A stretch of 64,000 bases of DNA from Acidobacteriota bacterium. GTDB taxonomy: Bacteria > Acidobacteriota > Vicinamibacteria > Vicinamibacterales > UBA2999. The translations under genes were made by a program, and so were the position numbers. The DNA is taken from NCBI GenBank assembly GCA_016789705.1, contig JAEUQR010000106.1, positions 47,408 to 111,407 of the forward strand. Reading direction: 5' to 3'. The notes under the pieces are model-generated. The model did not search any database. It was not told where the DNA came from and was given only the letters and a program-made list of their open reading frames with translations. Shown one piece after another: positions 16,128 to 24,204 of this stretch (positions within the stretch are counted from its first letter, which is position 1; each line of letters opens with the position of its first letter).

Positions 16128-16967
16128 ATGCCCATCCACGACCAGGGCTATCAGCGCTACGCCGGTGACCGCGCCCGCACGGGCACGGCCTGGCAGGTCA
16201 TCGCCAGGGCCGGCATCCGCACGGTGCTGGCCGAGCGCAAGTTCCTGGCGCTGTTGCTCCTGGCCTGGGCGCCGTTCCTCGTGCGGGCCGTGCAGGTCTA
16301 CGTGGCGGCCAACTACTCGCAGGCCTCGTTCCTGCAGCCGAAGGGCGAGACCTTCCGCGAGTTCCTCGAGACCCAGGCCGTCTTCGTCTTCTTCATCACC
16401 ATCTACGTGGGGGCCGGGCTCATCGCGTCCGACCGCCGCGCCAACGCGCTGCAGCTCTATCTGGCCAAGCCACTCTCGCGGTGGGAATACGTGGCCGGCA
16501 AGATGGCCGTGCTGCTCACCCTGCTCGTGTCGGTCACCTTCCTGCCGGCGATGATGCTGCTGCTCGTGCAGATCGGCTTTGCCGGCTCGTTCACGTTCAT
16601 CGCGAACAACATCTACCTGCTGCCGGCCATCACGCTCTACTCGCTGGCGCAGGTGCTGCTCGCGTCCTTCACGATGCTCGCGCTCTCGTCGCTCTCGAAG
16701 AGCAGCCGCTTCGTAGGCGTGATGTATGCCGGGCTCATCTTCTTCACCGGCGCGCTCTTCAAGGCCGTGCAGGGCATCACCGGCCAGTCGTGGCTGGCGT
16801 GGCTCTCGCCCAGTGACGCGCTCGAACAGCTCGGCGACGCGATCTTCCGGCTGCCGCTGCGCTACGACCTGCCGCTCTGGGCGGCCATGGGCGTCGTCGT
16901 CGGGCTCATCGTCGCCTCCGGTGTGGTGCTCGAGCGGCGTGTGCGGGCGGTCGAGGTGGTGAGCTGA
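16128..16967 (+). CDS. ABC-2 type permease (first of two)
   Basis: Membrane subunit, 279 residues, with about six hydrophobic spans (for example FLALLLLAWAPFLVRAVQVY, VFVFFITIYVGAGLI, MAVLLTLLVSVTFLPAMMLL). It includes the loop SDRRANALQLYLAKPLSRWEYVAGK, characteristic of ABC-2 permeases of the NatB/GldF kind. It follows the ATPase gene with no gap, and its stop overlaps the start of the second ATPase gene by one base. Cargo is unknown. Confidence 0.92.
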   Translation: MPIHDQGYQRYAGDRARTGTAWQVIARAGIRTVLAERKFLALLLLAWAPFLVRAVQVYVAANYSQASFLQPKGETFREFLETQAVFVFFITIYVGAGLIASDRRANALQLYLAKPLSRWEYVAGKMAVLLTLLVSVTFLPAMMLLLVQIGFAGSFTFIANNIYLLPAITLYSLAQVLLASFTMLALSSLSKSSRFVGVMYAGLIFFTGALFKAVQGITGQSWLAWLSPSDALEQLGDAIFRLPLRYDLPLWAAMGVVVGLIVASGVVLERRVRAVEVVS

Positions 16968-17914
16968 TGGCCGACCTGACCCCCGCCGCCGTGACGCCGA
17001 TCGTGCAGGCCGAGCACCTGTCGAAGTGGTACGGACAGGTGAGCGGGCTGAACGACGTCACCGTGTCGATTCCGCCCGGCATCACCGGGCTGCTCGGCCC
17101 GAACGGCGCCGGCAAGTCCACGTTCATGAAACTCATGACGGGGCAGCTCCAGCCGAGCCAGGGCACCATCCGCGTGCTGGGTACGTCGCTCCGGGATGCG
17201 CCGGCCGCGTTTTCCCGCATCGGCTTCTGCCCCGAGCAGGATGCGTTCTACGAGCGGATGACCGGGCTCGAGTGGGTGACGGCGCTCGTCTCGCTGAACG
17301 GTCTGTCGCCGACCGAGGCGGAGGCCGCCGCGCGCCGCGCGCTCGACCTGGTCGATCTGGCGGACGCCGCCGGCAAGAAAATCGGTGCCTACAGCAAGGG
17401 CATGCGGCAGCGCGTGAAGCTGGCGCAGGCGCTCGTGCACGACCCCGAGGTGCTGATCCTCGACGAGCCGCTCACCGGCATGGATCCGCTGCAGCGGCGC
17501 AAGACGATCCGGCTCGTGAAGGACTGGGCGAAGCGCGGCCGGCACGTGATCGTGTCGAGCCACATCCTGCACGAGATCGAGGTGATGACCTCGAACATCC
17601 TGCTCATCACGAACGGCCGCATCCTCGCCGAAGGCAACGTCCACCAGATCCGCGAGCTCATCGACACGCACCCGCACACGGTGCACATCAAGGCGGCCGA
17701 CCCGCGGGCGCTGGCGGCGCGGCTCATCCACGACGAGGGCGTGACGCGCGTGGCCTTCGACACCGGGGCACTCACGGTCGAAACCCGCCAGCCGGACGCC
17801 TTCTACCGGCGGATCACCGACCTGGCCGCGTCAGGGGAGGCCGGCGCCATTGCCGAAGTGACCTCGCCCGACGACAACCTGCAGGCCGTCTTCTCGTATC
17901 TGGTGCGCCAATGA
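16967..17914 (+). CDS. ABC transporter ATP-binding protein (second of two pairs)
   Basis: Second ATPase of the cassette, 315 residues, with Walker A GPNGAGKS, signature AYSKGMRQRVKLAQAL and Walker B VLILDEPLTGMDP. It is a clear paralogue of the first ATPase, which suggests duplication of an ATPase-permease pair or a heterotetrameric exporter. Overlaps its permease by four bases (ATGA). Confidence 0.95.
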   Translation: MADLTPAAVTPIVQAEHLSKWYGQVSGLNDVTVSIPPGITGLLGPNGAGKSTFMKLMTGQLQPSQGTIRVLGTSLRDAPAAFSRIGFCPEQDAFYERMTGLEWVTALVSLNGLSPTEAEAAARRALDLVDLADAAGKKIGAYSKGMRQRVKLAQALVHDPEVLILDEPLTGMDPLQRRKTIRLVKDWAKRGRHVIVSSHILHEIEVMTSNILLITNGRILAEGNVHQIRELIDTHPHTVHIKAADPRALAARLIHDEGVTRVAFDTGALTVETRQPDAFYRRITDLAASGEAGAIAEVTSPDDNLQAVFSYLVRQ

Positions 17915-18750
17915 CCGAGCCTGCCGCGCGCCCCGCGCCGCTCTCGACGGCCGCCGCCGCGCGCCGTGTGTTCGATCTCTCGTTCGGCGAGATGTTGTGG
18001 TCGCGGCGGACGATCTTCATGGCCCTCGTCGTTGGCGGGCCGGTTTTGCTCGCCATCATCTTCCGCGTCGTCGAAGCCTTCGGCGCCCCGGCGCTGCGCG
18101 TGAACGGCGCCAGGGTTGGCGGCGGCAGCGTGTTCGGCGTGATGATCTGGATGCTCTATATCCGCTTCATCGTGCCGGTGCTCGGCCTCTTCTACGGCAC
18201 CGCGCTCATGGCCGACGAGGTCGAGGACAAGACGCTCACGTATCTCTTCACCCGGCCCATTCCGCGCGGGGCGGTGCTGCTCGGCAAGTATCTGGCGTAT
18301 CTCGCCTGCACCTCGCTCGTCGTGCTGCCGTCGGTGATGCTGACCTACTTCCTGACCGTGCCGTTCACCCAGGTGGCCGGGACGTTCCGGTCGCTGGTGC
18401 TTGACCTGGCGCTCCTCGGCACCGGCCTGGCCGTCTACGGGGCCGTGTTCGCCTTCGTGGGCGCCCGTCTCAAGCGTCCGCTCGTGAGCGGGCTGGTGTT
18501 CGCCTTCGGCTGGGAGCAGCTCGCCCTGGCCCTTCCGGGCTACCTGCGGCAGTTCACGGTGGCGCATCACCTCCAGTCGCTCGTGCCGCACACCATGCCC
18601 GCCGACAGCACTCTGAGCGTCATCCAGGGGCTGTTCCGCCAGACCACGTCGGTGGCCGGGGCCCTGACCGCCCTCGGCCTGATGCTGGCCGTGTTCCTCT
18701 GGCTGGCCATGCGGACCGTGACCCGGCGGGAGTACGTGCTCGAGCAGTAG
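17911..18750 (+). CDS. ABC-2 type permease (second of two)
   Basis: 279 residues with six predicted membrane spans. The central loop ALMADEVEDKTLTYLFTRPIPRGAVLLGKYLAY is the ABC-2 family hallmark and parallels the first permease. The ATG overlaps the second ATPase stop (ATGA), and this is the last gene of the cassette. A following A/T-poor stretch with short GC repeats could end transcription, but I see no clear terminator. Substrate unknown. Confidence 0.92.
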   Translation: MTEPAARPAPLSTAAAARRVFDLSFGEMLWSRRTIFMALVVGGPVLLAIIFRVVEAFGAPALRVNGARVGGGSVFGVMIWMLYIRFIVPVLGLFYGTALMADEVEDKTLTYLFTRPIPRGAVLLGKYLAYLACTSLVVLPSVMLTYFLTVPFTQVAGTFRSLVLDLALLGTGLAVYGAVFAFVGARLKRPLVSGLVFAFGWEQLALALPGYLRQFTVAHHLQSLVPHTMPADSTLSVIQGLFRQTTSVAGALTALGLMLAVFLWLAMRTVTRREYVLEQ

Positions 18751-18800
18751 CGGGGCCGGTCCGGCGGCCCCCGGGGACGCGCCGGCAGGGACGAACGGCT

Positions 18801-18843
18801 GAACTTGCCCGGAAGCCACCCCGTATAATCCAACAAGGGGGAA
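18801..18843 (+). promoter_or_regulatory. Promoter of the secreted unknown gene
   Basis: A perfect TATAAT (18824-18829) lies 21 nt before the ATG of the next gene, with a weak -35 candidate (CTGAAC, 19 nt upstream) and a good AGGGGGA ribosome-binding site (18836-18842). One of the clearest standard -10 boxes in the window. Confidence 0.55.
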
Positions 18844-18850
18844 GACCCAC

Positions 18851-19840
18851 ATGGCCGCGAAGACCCGCTACTTCGTGCTCACCGCCGCCGGCATCCTGAC
18901 CGCCGGCCTTACGACTGGCCTCGTTGCGTCCTACATGGGCGGGCTGCCGGTCGCGCTCTCGCGCCAGGCTGGTCCCGAGGATCTCGCCTTCGTCCCCCCT
19001 GATGCCATCGCCGTTGGCTACGCCAACGTGCAGGAAGTGATGGCCTCCGAACTTCGCCAGCGCCTGCGCCGTCTGCAGGACGCCAACCCCGACAGCCAGG
19101 AACGGCACGATTTCGAAGAAAAGACCGGCGTGAATGTCGAGCGGGACATCGACGCGGTGGTGGGCGCGCTGCTTCCGGCCTCCGGCGACAAGGAGGGCAA
19201 CCCGCTGGTGCTCGCCCGCGGCCGGTTCGACCAGGTGCGCATCGAAGGGCTCGCCCGCGACCATGGCGGCGACGTGAGTGATTACGAAGGCGTGCGCGTG
19301 ATTGCACACACCGGCGACGAGAAGACGATGGCCCTCGGGTTTCTCGCCCCCGGGATCGTGGCGGTGGGCAGCATCGAGAGCGTGAAGGGCGCGATTGACG
19401 CCAAGCGCTCGGGCCGCAACGTGATGTCGAACACCGAAATCATGCGCCTGGTGGGCGAGCTCGACGGCAACAACGCCTGGGCCGTGGGCCGCTTCGACGC
19501 GATGGCCTCGAGCACCGGCCTGCCCGGCGAACTCCAGCAGCGGATGCCCACGTTGTCGTGGTTCTCGGCCGCCGGCCATCTCAATGGCGGCATCAGCGGC
19601 ACGTTCAAGGCCGAAGCGAAGGATGACGAAGCCGCGAAGAACCTGCGCGACATGATGCGCGGCGTCGTGGCGATGGTGAGGCTGCAGTCAGACAGCAAGC
19701 CGGAGATGCGCGCCTTCGTGGATTCGCTGCAGCTTGGCGGCGAGGGAAAGACGGTGGCGGTGGGCTTCTCGGTGCCGGCGGAGATGTTCGACGCCCTCGA
19801 GAAGATGCACGAGGCGCGGCGCCCGGCCGAAGAGCGCTAG
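18851..19840 (+). CDS. Conserved-looking exported protein of unknown function
   Basis: 329 residues, not recognised. An N-terminal hydrophobic stretch (VLTAAGILTAGLTTGLVASYM) after a Lys/Arg start is a signal peptide or anchor. The mature part reads DLAFVPPDAIAVGYANVQEVM ... FEEKTGVNVERDIDAVVGALL ... GSIESVKGAIDAKRSGRNV. It has a repeated alpha/beta pattern in which a predicted vesicle- or lipoprotein-like fold evaluates 'distance' loops, recalling DUF3352-type proteins. That similarity is only by eye. It is a single gene with its own promoter and Shine-Dalgarno, and is convergent with the PilZ gene. Confidence 0.8.
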   Translation: MAAKTRYFVLTAAGILTAGLTTGLVASYMGGLPVALSRQAGPEDLAFVPPDAIAVGYANVQEVMASELRQRLRRLQDANPDSQERHDFEEKTGVNVERDIDAVVGALLPASGDKEGNPLVLARGRFDQVRIEGLARDHGGDVSDYEGVRVIAHTGDEKTMALGFLAPGIVAVGSIESVKGAIDAKRSGRNVMSNTEIMRLVGELDGNNAWAVGRFDAMASSTGLPGELQQRMPTLSWFSAAGHLNGGISGTFKAEAKDDEAAKNLRDMMRGVVAMVRLQSDSKPEMRAFVDSLQLGGEGKTVAVGFSVPAEMFDALEKMHEARRPAEER

Positions 19841-19908
19841 CCGACGGTCAGGCGGCCGGCGCCGGCGACGACAACAGACGGGAACGGCTGACGCCAGCCA
19901 CCAACGCG

Positions 19909-20259
19909 CTACGGCGCGGCGGTGCGCTGGCGTTTCAGCGTGTCGATGAAGGTGGCGATGACCTGCGACACGGGTTCCGACAGGTCCACGAACTCGATGC
20001 CGGTGTGATAGCTCACGCCCGACGTGGCGACCGTGCCGATGTGCGAGTGCACGACACGGGCTTTCACCACCACGGAGCGATCGCCGAGCGCCAGCCGGAA
20101 GTCGTGCAGCGAGTTGAGCTGGAGCGGCACGCCGATCTCGATGAGCGCGCCCCCGCCACTCAGCTGGCGGATCGCCATCGAGTGGTAGATCTTCACTTCC
20201 CCGGTTGCCGGATCGGGCAGCTCGAGGCGCTCGTGGGCGCGCGTGCGATCGTCGGTCAT
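19909..20259 (-). CDS. PilZ-domain protein (c-di-GMP receptor-like)
   Basis: 116 residues. The pattern RAHERLELP ... MAIRQLSGGGALIEIGVPLQLNSLHDFRLALGDRSVVVKARVVHSH ... YHTGIEFVDLSEP fits a single PilZ barrel. The RxxxR and D/NxSxxG c-di-GMP motifs are only partly kept (AHERLE; QLSGGG), so ligand binding is uncertain. The ATG is chosen because a TATAGT -10 box lies 10 nt upstream. It follows the pseudo-receiver gene by 19 nt. With the HD-GYP protein it hints at c-di-GMP signalling linked to surface structures. Confidence 0.82.
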   Translation of the reverse strand: MTDDRTRAHERLELPDPATGEVKIYHSMAIRQLSGGGALIEIGVPLQLNSLHDFRLALGDRSVVVKARVVHSHIGTVATSGVSYHTGIEFVDLSEPVSQVIATFIDTLKRQRTAAP

Positions 20260-20269
20260 TCGGCTCGTG

Positions 20270-20275
20270 ACTATA
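20270..20275 (-). promoter_or_regulatory. -10 box for the PilZ gene
   Basis: TATAGT on the minus strand, 10 nt before the PilZ ATG and inside the short gap after the pseudo-receiver gene. This would allow PilZ expression apart from its upstream neighbour. No obvious -35. Confidence 0.35.
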
Positions 20276-20278
20276 ACA

Positions 20279-20653
20279 TCAGTGACGGTCGAGCCGGCTC
20301 GCTGCGCGGCCCACGCTGCGGCGGCGCGGCGCGACGTCGTCAACGCCCGGCAGCACCTGGCCTTCGGACTCGGTCGTGTAGGTCAGCACCGGCAACTGAC
20401 GGGTGGCCGGGTCGATCTGCAGCATGCTCAGGAACTGGAACGACGCCGCGTCTTCGATCTTGAGGCAGACGACGAGCAGGTCGGGCGTGTCGTCGAGGAT
20501 GCAGCCGTAGGGCTCCTGGTCCATGCCGACGAACTCGACCTCGTAGGCCCCGGCGGGCAGCATCGGTTCGACGCGCGGCAGCACGGCGGGACCGCCGCCG
20601 ACCACCATCACTCGCAGTGCCTCATTCGTGTGGATGTTGGTTGTCACTGGCAT
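20279..20653 (-). CDS. Degenerate response-regulator receiver domain protein
   Basis: 124 residues with the beta-alpha pattern of a CheY-like receiver: LRVMVVGGGPAVLPRVEPML, then TPDLLVVCLKIEDAASFQFLSMLQIDPATRQLPVLTYTTE. The phospho-acceptor Asp expected after PDLLVV is Cys63, and the acidic pair near the N-terminus is missing (VVGGG), so it cannot be phosphorylated in the usual way. The C-terminal ~20 residues are Arg-rich. MPVTTN is chosen as start because GAGACAGG lies upstream; a longer start at 20695 is possible. It precedes the PilZ gene. Confidence 0.72.
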   Translation of the reverse strand: MPVTTNIHTNEALRVMVVGGGPAVLPRVEPMLPAGAYEVEFVGMDQEPYGCILDDTPDLLVVCLKIEDAASFQFLSMLQIDPATRQLPVLTYTTESEGQVLPGVDDVAPRRRSVGRAASRLDRH

Positions 20654-20847
20654 CACCCGGTTCCTGTCTCCCTCACCTATCAAGAAGTGGGCCAACCAGG
20701 GAATCGGCGCGTGCGGCAGAAAATACAGGGGATTTCGTCAATGGAGGTCGCCACGCCCGGCGCACCGACGGCGCAAGCGACACTTCACGTCACGTTGGGG
20801 GCTCGAAGGACTGCGTACGGGGCAGGATCCGGGGCGGGAACGACGGC

Positions 20848-20873
20848 CGTGCCGTGGCGCCTGCCACGGCACG
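20848..20873 (-). terminator. Stem-loop downstream of the TonB receptor
   Basis: Perfect 11-bp stem CGTGCCGTGGC / GCCACGGCACG with a 4-nt loop, beginning 15 nt after the receptor stop. There is no U-tract, so it may act as an mRNA-stabilising or Rho-assisted terminator hairpin. Confidence 0.5.
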
Positions 20874-20887
20874 ACCGATGAAGGTGC

Positions 20888-23863
20888 TCAGAAGCGCAGG
20901 CGGGCGCCGAGGAAGGCGCGTCGCGGCTGCACCCACTGCAGGGGCTGGCCGAAGGCCGTGCCGCCCTGGCCGGCCACCAGATCCTGATTGCGCACGCTGT
21001 CCTGGTTGTTCAGCACATTGAACAGATCCACGAACACCTCGCCGGCGACTCCGCCGACCTGCTTCACGTATTGGGCGCGCAGGTCGATCTGGCCCCACGA
21101 CGGGTTCTCGAGCGAGCCGACCGAATCAGGCGCCAGCCAGCGGTCGACGACGCCGCCGAACAGATACGCCTCGGCGGGGGTTACGCGCAGCGGCAGGTTA
21201 CGGCCCGATGCGAGGAACGTCCGGCTCGCGATGGTGCCGGAGTTCCAGGTCGCCGTCGCGCCGAGCTGCAGGCCGAAGGGGAACGTGTACGAACCGGCGC
21301 CCTTCACGACGTTGCGGATGAGGCCGGGCTGCGTGCCGTACTGGTTCGGGGCGCGCGGGTCGAGGAAGAGGACATCGCCCTGGAAGTCGGCGTTGCCGTC
21401 GGAATTCGAGTTGCCCTTGCCGTCGTTCCAGTTGTAGGACGAGAGCAGCTGCCAGTTGTTGGCGAAGCGCTTGCGGAACACGAACTCGAGGCCCTGGAAG
21501 TTGCGCTTGCCGCCCTTGAGCGTGCCCAGCACGAAGTTCGAGCCGGGGTTCTCGGTGTAGCCGAAGTAGTCGTAGCCGAGGAACAGCGAGTTCGGGGCAT
21601 TCGGGTCGCCGGGAACGCCGCTGATGCTCGCATACCCGGTCGGGTCCGCATAGAGGTGCAGGTCGTAGTCCTCGAAGATGTTGCGGGTGCGGCGGTTGAA
21701 GTAGGCCGCATCGAAGCTCATGTTGTTGCCGAGATCGACGGTGTAGCCGAGCTGCAGCTCGTCGGTGTAGGGCGTCTTCGTCTCGGGCGAGAAGAACGCG
21801 TCCTGCACGGTGGCGCCGCCGCGGGTGCGGTAGGTGACGTATTCGCCGAGCGCGAAGACCTGCTCTTCGAGCACCGAGCCGGTGAGCGTGCCGGCGAAGT
21901 TCGTCATGTCGTTGCGAATCGGATCGTAGTAGCGGCCCCAGTAGGCCGACGCCTTGTGGCGGCCGTTGCCGAGGACGTCGTAGGCGGCGCTCAGGCGGGG
22001 CGCCAGCGCCCAGTCGAACGTGAAGATCTCGTCGCCGGTCGTGGCGTAGTGTTTCCACTGCTCGGCGCGCACGCCCAGGTTGAAGGTGAGGCGGCGGAAG
22101 CGCCATTCGTCCTGCGCGAAGAACGACAGGCCGCGCGACTTGGTTTCCTGCGGTCCGAGCTGGGCCTGGAAGTCGCGGTCGTAGCTCGTGTTGAAGACCA
22201 TCGCTGCGCCGAGTTCGGCCGTGGTGATGGTGCCGTCGCCGTTGGTGTCGTAGGCGGCGTAGAAGCGCGCCCGATCGGGGCGGGCGTTGATGGTGCTGAT
22301 GAAGCCGGTGAAGTCGCTGGTGTTGGTGACGTCGAACTGCAGGTTCGACCAGCCGCCGGCGGCGATCTGCGCCGCCGTGATGTTGCGACCGTTGTACTGG
22401 GGCGCCAGGTTGTAGCGGCCCTGGCCTTCCACGTAGACGGTGTCGCGGAAGTTCTTCGGATTCTCCCAGCTGAAGCCGGTCTTCACGGTGTGCGCGCCGA
22501 AGATGCGCTGCAGGGTCGCGCGCACGGCGCTGTTGTCGCGCTGATCGACCAGGTCGCGCCCGAAGCCGCCCTGCTGCTCGTCGGCCAGCGTGCGGACGTC
22601 GCTGCCCTGATAGAGCACGTCGATGCGGCTGGCGCGGATGGCCGACAAGTCAGTCACTTCGCCGTTGTGTTTGTTGGCCTGCACCTCGAGCAGTGTGTTG
22701 CCCCACACTCGCGTGTAGTTGCCGAGGAAGCGGTGACCGCCCTGTTCACGGGCGCGGTCGCGGGCGTTGGTGATGTTGCGGTCGCGGCGTCCGGAAATCT
22801 CGGTGGGGTCGCTCAGGTAGGTGAAGCTCAGGAGGTCGTCGCGGGTGATGGCCCAGCTCGCCTTGGCAAAACCCTGATGCTGGGTGTTGTCGACCGAGCG
22901 CAGGAACTGGTTGGTGTCGAGCGCCGCGACGTCGTCCTTGCGGTTGGTGTAGCGGTAGCTGCCGAAGAACCAGGCCTTGTCGCGCAGCAGCCGGCCGCCG
23001 AACGTGTAGGCGTTGTCCTTGGTCGAGAACTCCTGCGCCGCGCCGTTCTTGTTCTCGGCGACCAGGTCGCTGTTCTGGAAGAAGTAGTTGGCGGACCCGT
23101 GGAAGGTGTTGCTCCCCGACTTGGTGATGACGTTCGAGATGAGGCCGGTGGCGCCGACGAACTCGGCCGGGATGCCGCCGGTGATGACCTTCTGCTCCTG
23201 GATGATCTCGGTGTTGAGGTTGGCGCCAAAGGTGCCGGTGACCGGGTCGGTCACGTTCATCCCGTCGAAGTAGAACACGTTGTCGGTCGAGATGCCGACC
23301 GCGCCGCCGATGTCGCTGTAGTTCATGCCCGAACGCGACGCCGGATTGCCCGAGCTGTTCTGGTCATCCGGCAGCACGCCGGGCACCAGCTGCAGGTAGC
23401 TCTGGTAGCTGCGGCCGGTTGGCAGCGACTCGGTCAACTGCAGGGTGACGTCCTGGCCGCTGATGGCGCTCGTGACATCGACGACCGGAGTCGCAGCCGT
23501 CACGGACACCGTCTCGGTGAGCCCGGCAAGTGCCAGAGAGAAGTTGAGCGATGTGGTCTGCCCTGACCGCACGAGGATCTGCGACCGGACCTGATCCTGG
23601 AAGCCCGCAAGGACCACGGTGATGGTGTACTGCGCCGACGGCGCCAGCGCTTCGAGTGTGGCCACGCCCTCGGCGTCGGTGACCACCGTGCGGCGGGTGA
23701 TCGAGTCGGCCGCCTCTGCCGTGACGGTCACGCCCGGCAGGCGTCCCCCGTCTGAGTCGGTGACGATGACCTGCACCGTGCCGGTATTGGCGACCTGAGC
23801 GGCCGCTGGGACGGCAAGTCCGCAGGAGAGGGCCACGAGCATGGCACTCATTTGCATCTTCAT
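20888..23863 (-). CDS. TonB-dependent receptor, Oar-like, with an EF-hand-like insertion
   Basis: 991-residue outer-membrane receptor. Signal peptide ends near AAAQ; CarboxypepD_reg domain (TVQVIVTDSDGGRLPGVTVT); plug with GRSYQSYLQLVPGV, FYFDGMNVTDPVTGTFGANL and NVITKSGSNTFHGSANY; then a long barrel ending in FLGARLRF with the C-terminal Phe expected for BAM assembly. Residues 539-551 read DTNGDGTITTAEL, a canonical EF-hand calcium loop, in what should be an extracellular loop. ATG taken before KMQM, 8 nt after AGGGAG. Likely binds a large substrate such as peptide or glycan; ligand unknown. A terminator-like hairpin follows. Confidence 0.95.
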   Translation of the reverse strand: MKMQMSAMLVALSCGLAVPAAAQVANTGTVQVIVTDSDGGRLPGVTVTAEAADSITRRTVVTDAEGVATLEALAPSAQYTITVVLAGFQDQVRSQILVRSGQTTSLNFSLALAGLTETVSVTAATPVVDVTSAISGQDVTLQLTESLPTGRSYQSYLQLVPGVLPDDQNSSGNPASRSGMNYSDIGGAVGISTDNVFYFDGMNVTDPVTGTFGANLNTEIIQEQKVITGGIPAEFVGATGLISNVITKSGSNTFHGSANYFFQNSDLVAENKNGAAQEFSTKDNAYTFGGRLLRDKAWFFGSYRYTNRKDDVAALDTNQFLRSVDNTQHQGFAKASWAITRDDLLSFTYLSDPTEISGRRDRNITNARDRAREQGGHRFLGNYTRVWGNTLLEVQANKHNGEVTDLSAIRASRIDVLYQGSDVRTLADEQQGGFGRDLVDQRDNSAVRATLQRIFGAHTVKTGFSWENPKNFRDTVYVEGQGRYNLAPQYNGRNITAAQIAAGGWSNLQFDVTNTSDFTGFISTINARPDRARFYAAYDTNGDGTITTAELGAAMVFNTSYDRDFQAQLGPQETKSRGLSFFAQDEWRFRRLTFNLGVRAEQWKHYATTGDEIFTFDWALAPRLSAAYDVLGNGRHKASAYWGRYYDPIRNDMTNFAGTLTGSVLEEQVFALGEYVTYRTRGGATVQDAFFSPETKTPYTDELQLGYTVDLGNNMSFDAAYFNRRTRNIFEDYDLHLYADPTGYASISGVPGDPNAPNSLFLGYDYFGYTENPGSNFVLGTLKGGKRNFQGLEFVFRKRFANNWQLLSSYNWNDGKGNSNSDGNADFQGDVLFLDPRAPNQYGTQPGLIRNVVKGAGSYTFPFGLQLGATATWNSGTIASRTFLASGRNLPLRVTPAEAYLFGGVVDRWLAPDSVGSLENPSWGQIDLRAQYVKQVGGVAGEVFVDLFNVLNNQDSVRNQDLVAGQGGTAFGQPLQWVQPRRAFLGARLRF

Positions 23864-23902
23864 GTTGATTGCTCCCTGTAGCGAATGGAGTGATGGAACT
23901 AT

Positions 23903-23918
23903 TACCGAACGGTTGGTA
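23903..23918 (-). promoter_or_regulatory. TetR-type operator-like inverted repeat before the TonB receptor
   Basis: TACCGAACGGTTGGTA is an imperfect palindrome (12 of 16 bases symmetric) about 40 nt upstream of the receptor start. Its form (ACC-GAAC-GGTT-GGT) resembles operators of TetR-family repressors. No regulator gene is adjacent. Confidence 0.35.
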
Positions 23919-23985
23919 TCTAGAGAAACTCGTGCCATTCGGTGACGAGACAAAACTGGGGAGATTCCGGCAGAAGTGACAGCAA

Positions 23986-24025
23986 GGCTCGGCTGGCGCT
24001 ACGGTGAAATTCACCGTTCCGAGCC
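23986..24025. repeat. Nested palindrome in the divergent receptor / dehydrogenase gap
   Basis: An inner palindrome, ACGGTGAA-A-TTCACCGT (24001-24017), sits inside outer arms GGCTCGG (23986-23992) and CCGAGCC (24019-24025). Together they could form a cruciform or hairpin, or bind a dimeric regulator. The 341-nt gap also contains the operator-like site above, the hairpin-T6 and a second operator-like site; I see no small gene in it. Confidence 0.6.
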
Positions 24026-24026
24026 G

Positions 24027-24050
24027 GGAGATACCTGTCTCCGATTTTTT
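24027..24050 (+). terminator. Hairpin followed by T6 in the leader of the dehydrogenase gene
   Basis: GGAGA-TACCTG-TCTCC (5-bp stem, 6-nt loop) followed by GA and six Ts, in the form of an intrinsic terminator read on the plus strand. It lies upstream of the dehydrogenase start and downstream of the nested palindrome, so it could stop stray transcription or act in attenuation. Confidence 0.4.
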
Positions 24051-24168
24051 GGCGGGCCGGACGCCTGCTCCGGCAGGATGGATTGCCTGTGAGGGGGGAC
24101 AGGCGGTGGATGAGCTGCCGAGCGGTGGGGCCGGCGCCCGCCCGGCGGCGCCACCGTCCAGCCCCTTG

Positions 24169-24187
24169 AACGTTCGTTTGATATCAT
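24169..24187 (+). promoter_or_regulatory. Operator-like AACGTTCGTT next to a -10 box, upstream of the dehydrogenase
   Basis: AACGTTCGTT (24169-24178) matches the AACGNNCGTT core reported for the TetR-family repressor PaaR, and lies directly against TATCAT (24182-24187), a plausible -10 box 17 nt before the ATG. Binding there would block the promoter. A TetR-type repressor responding to an acyl-CoA is the natural guess. Confidence 0.45.
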
Positions 24188-24204
24188 CCCGGCCGAGAGG
24201 CGCT

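Noticed and set aside
18751..18800. Possible terminator after the ABC cassette
   Set aside because: GC-rich short repeats only; no stable stem with T-run found by eye.
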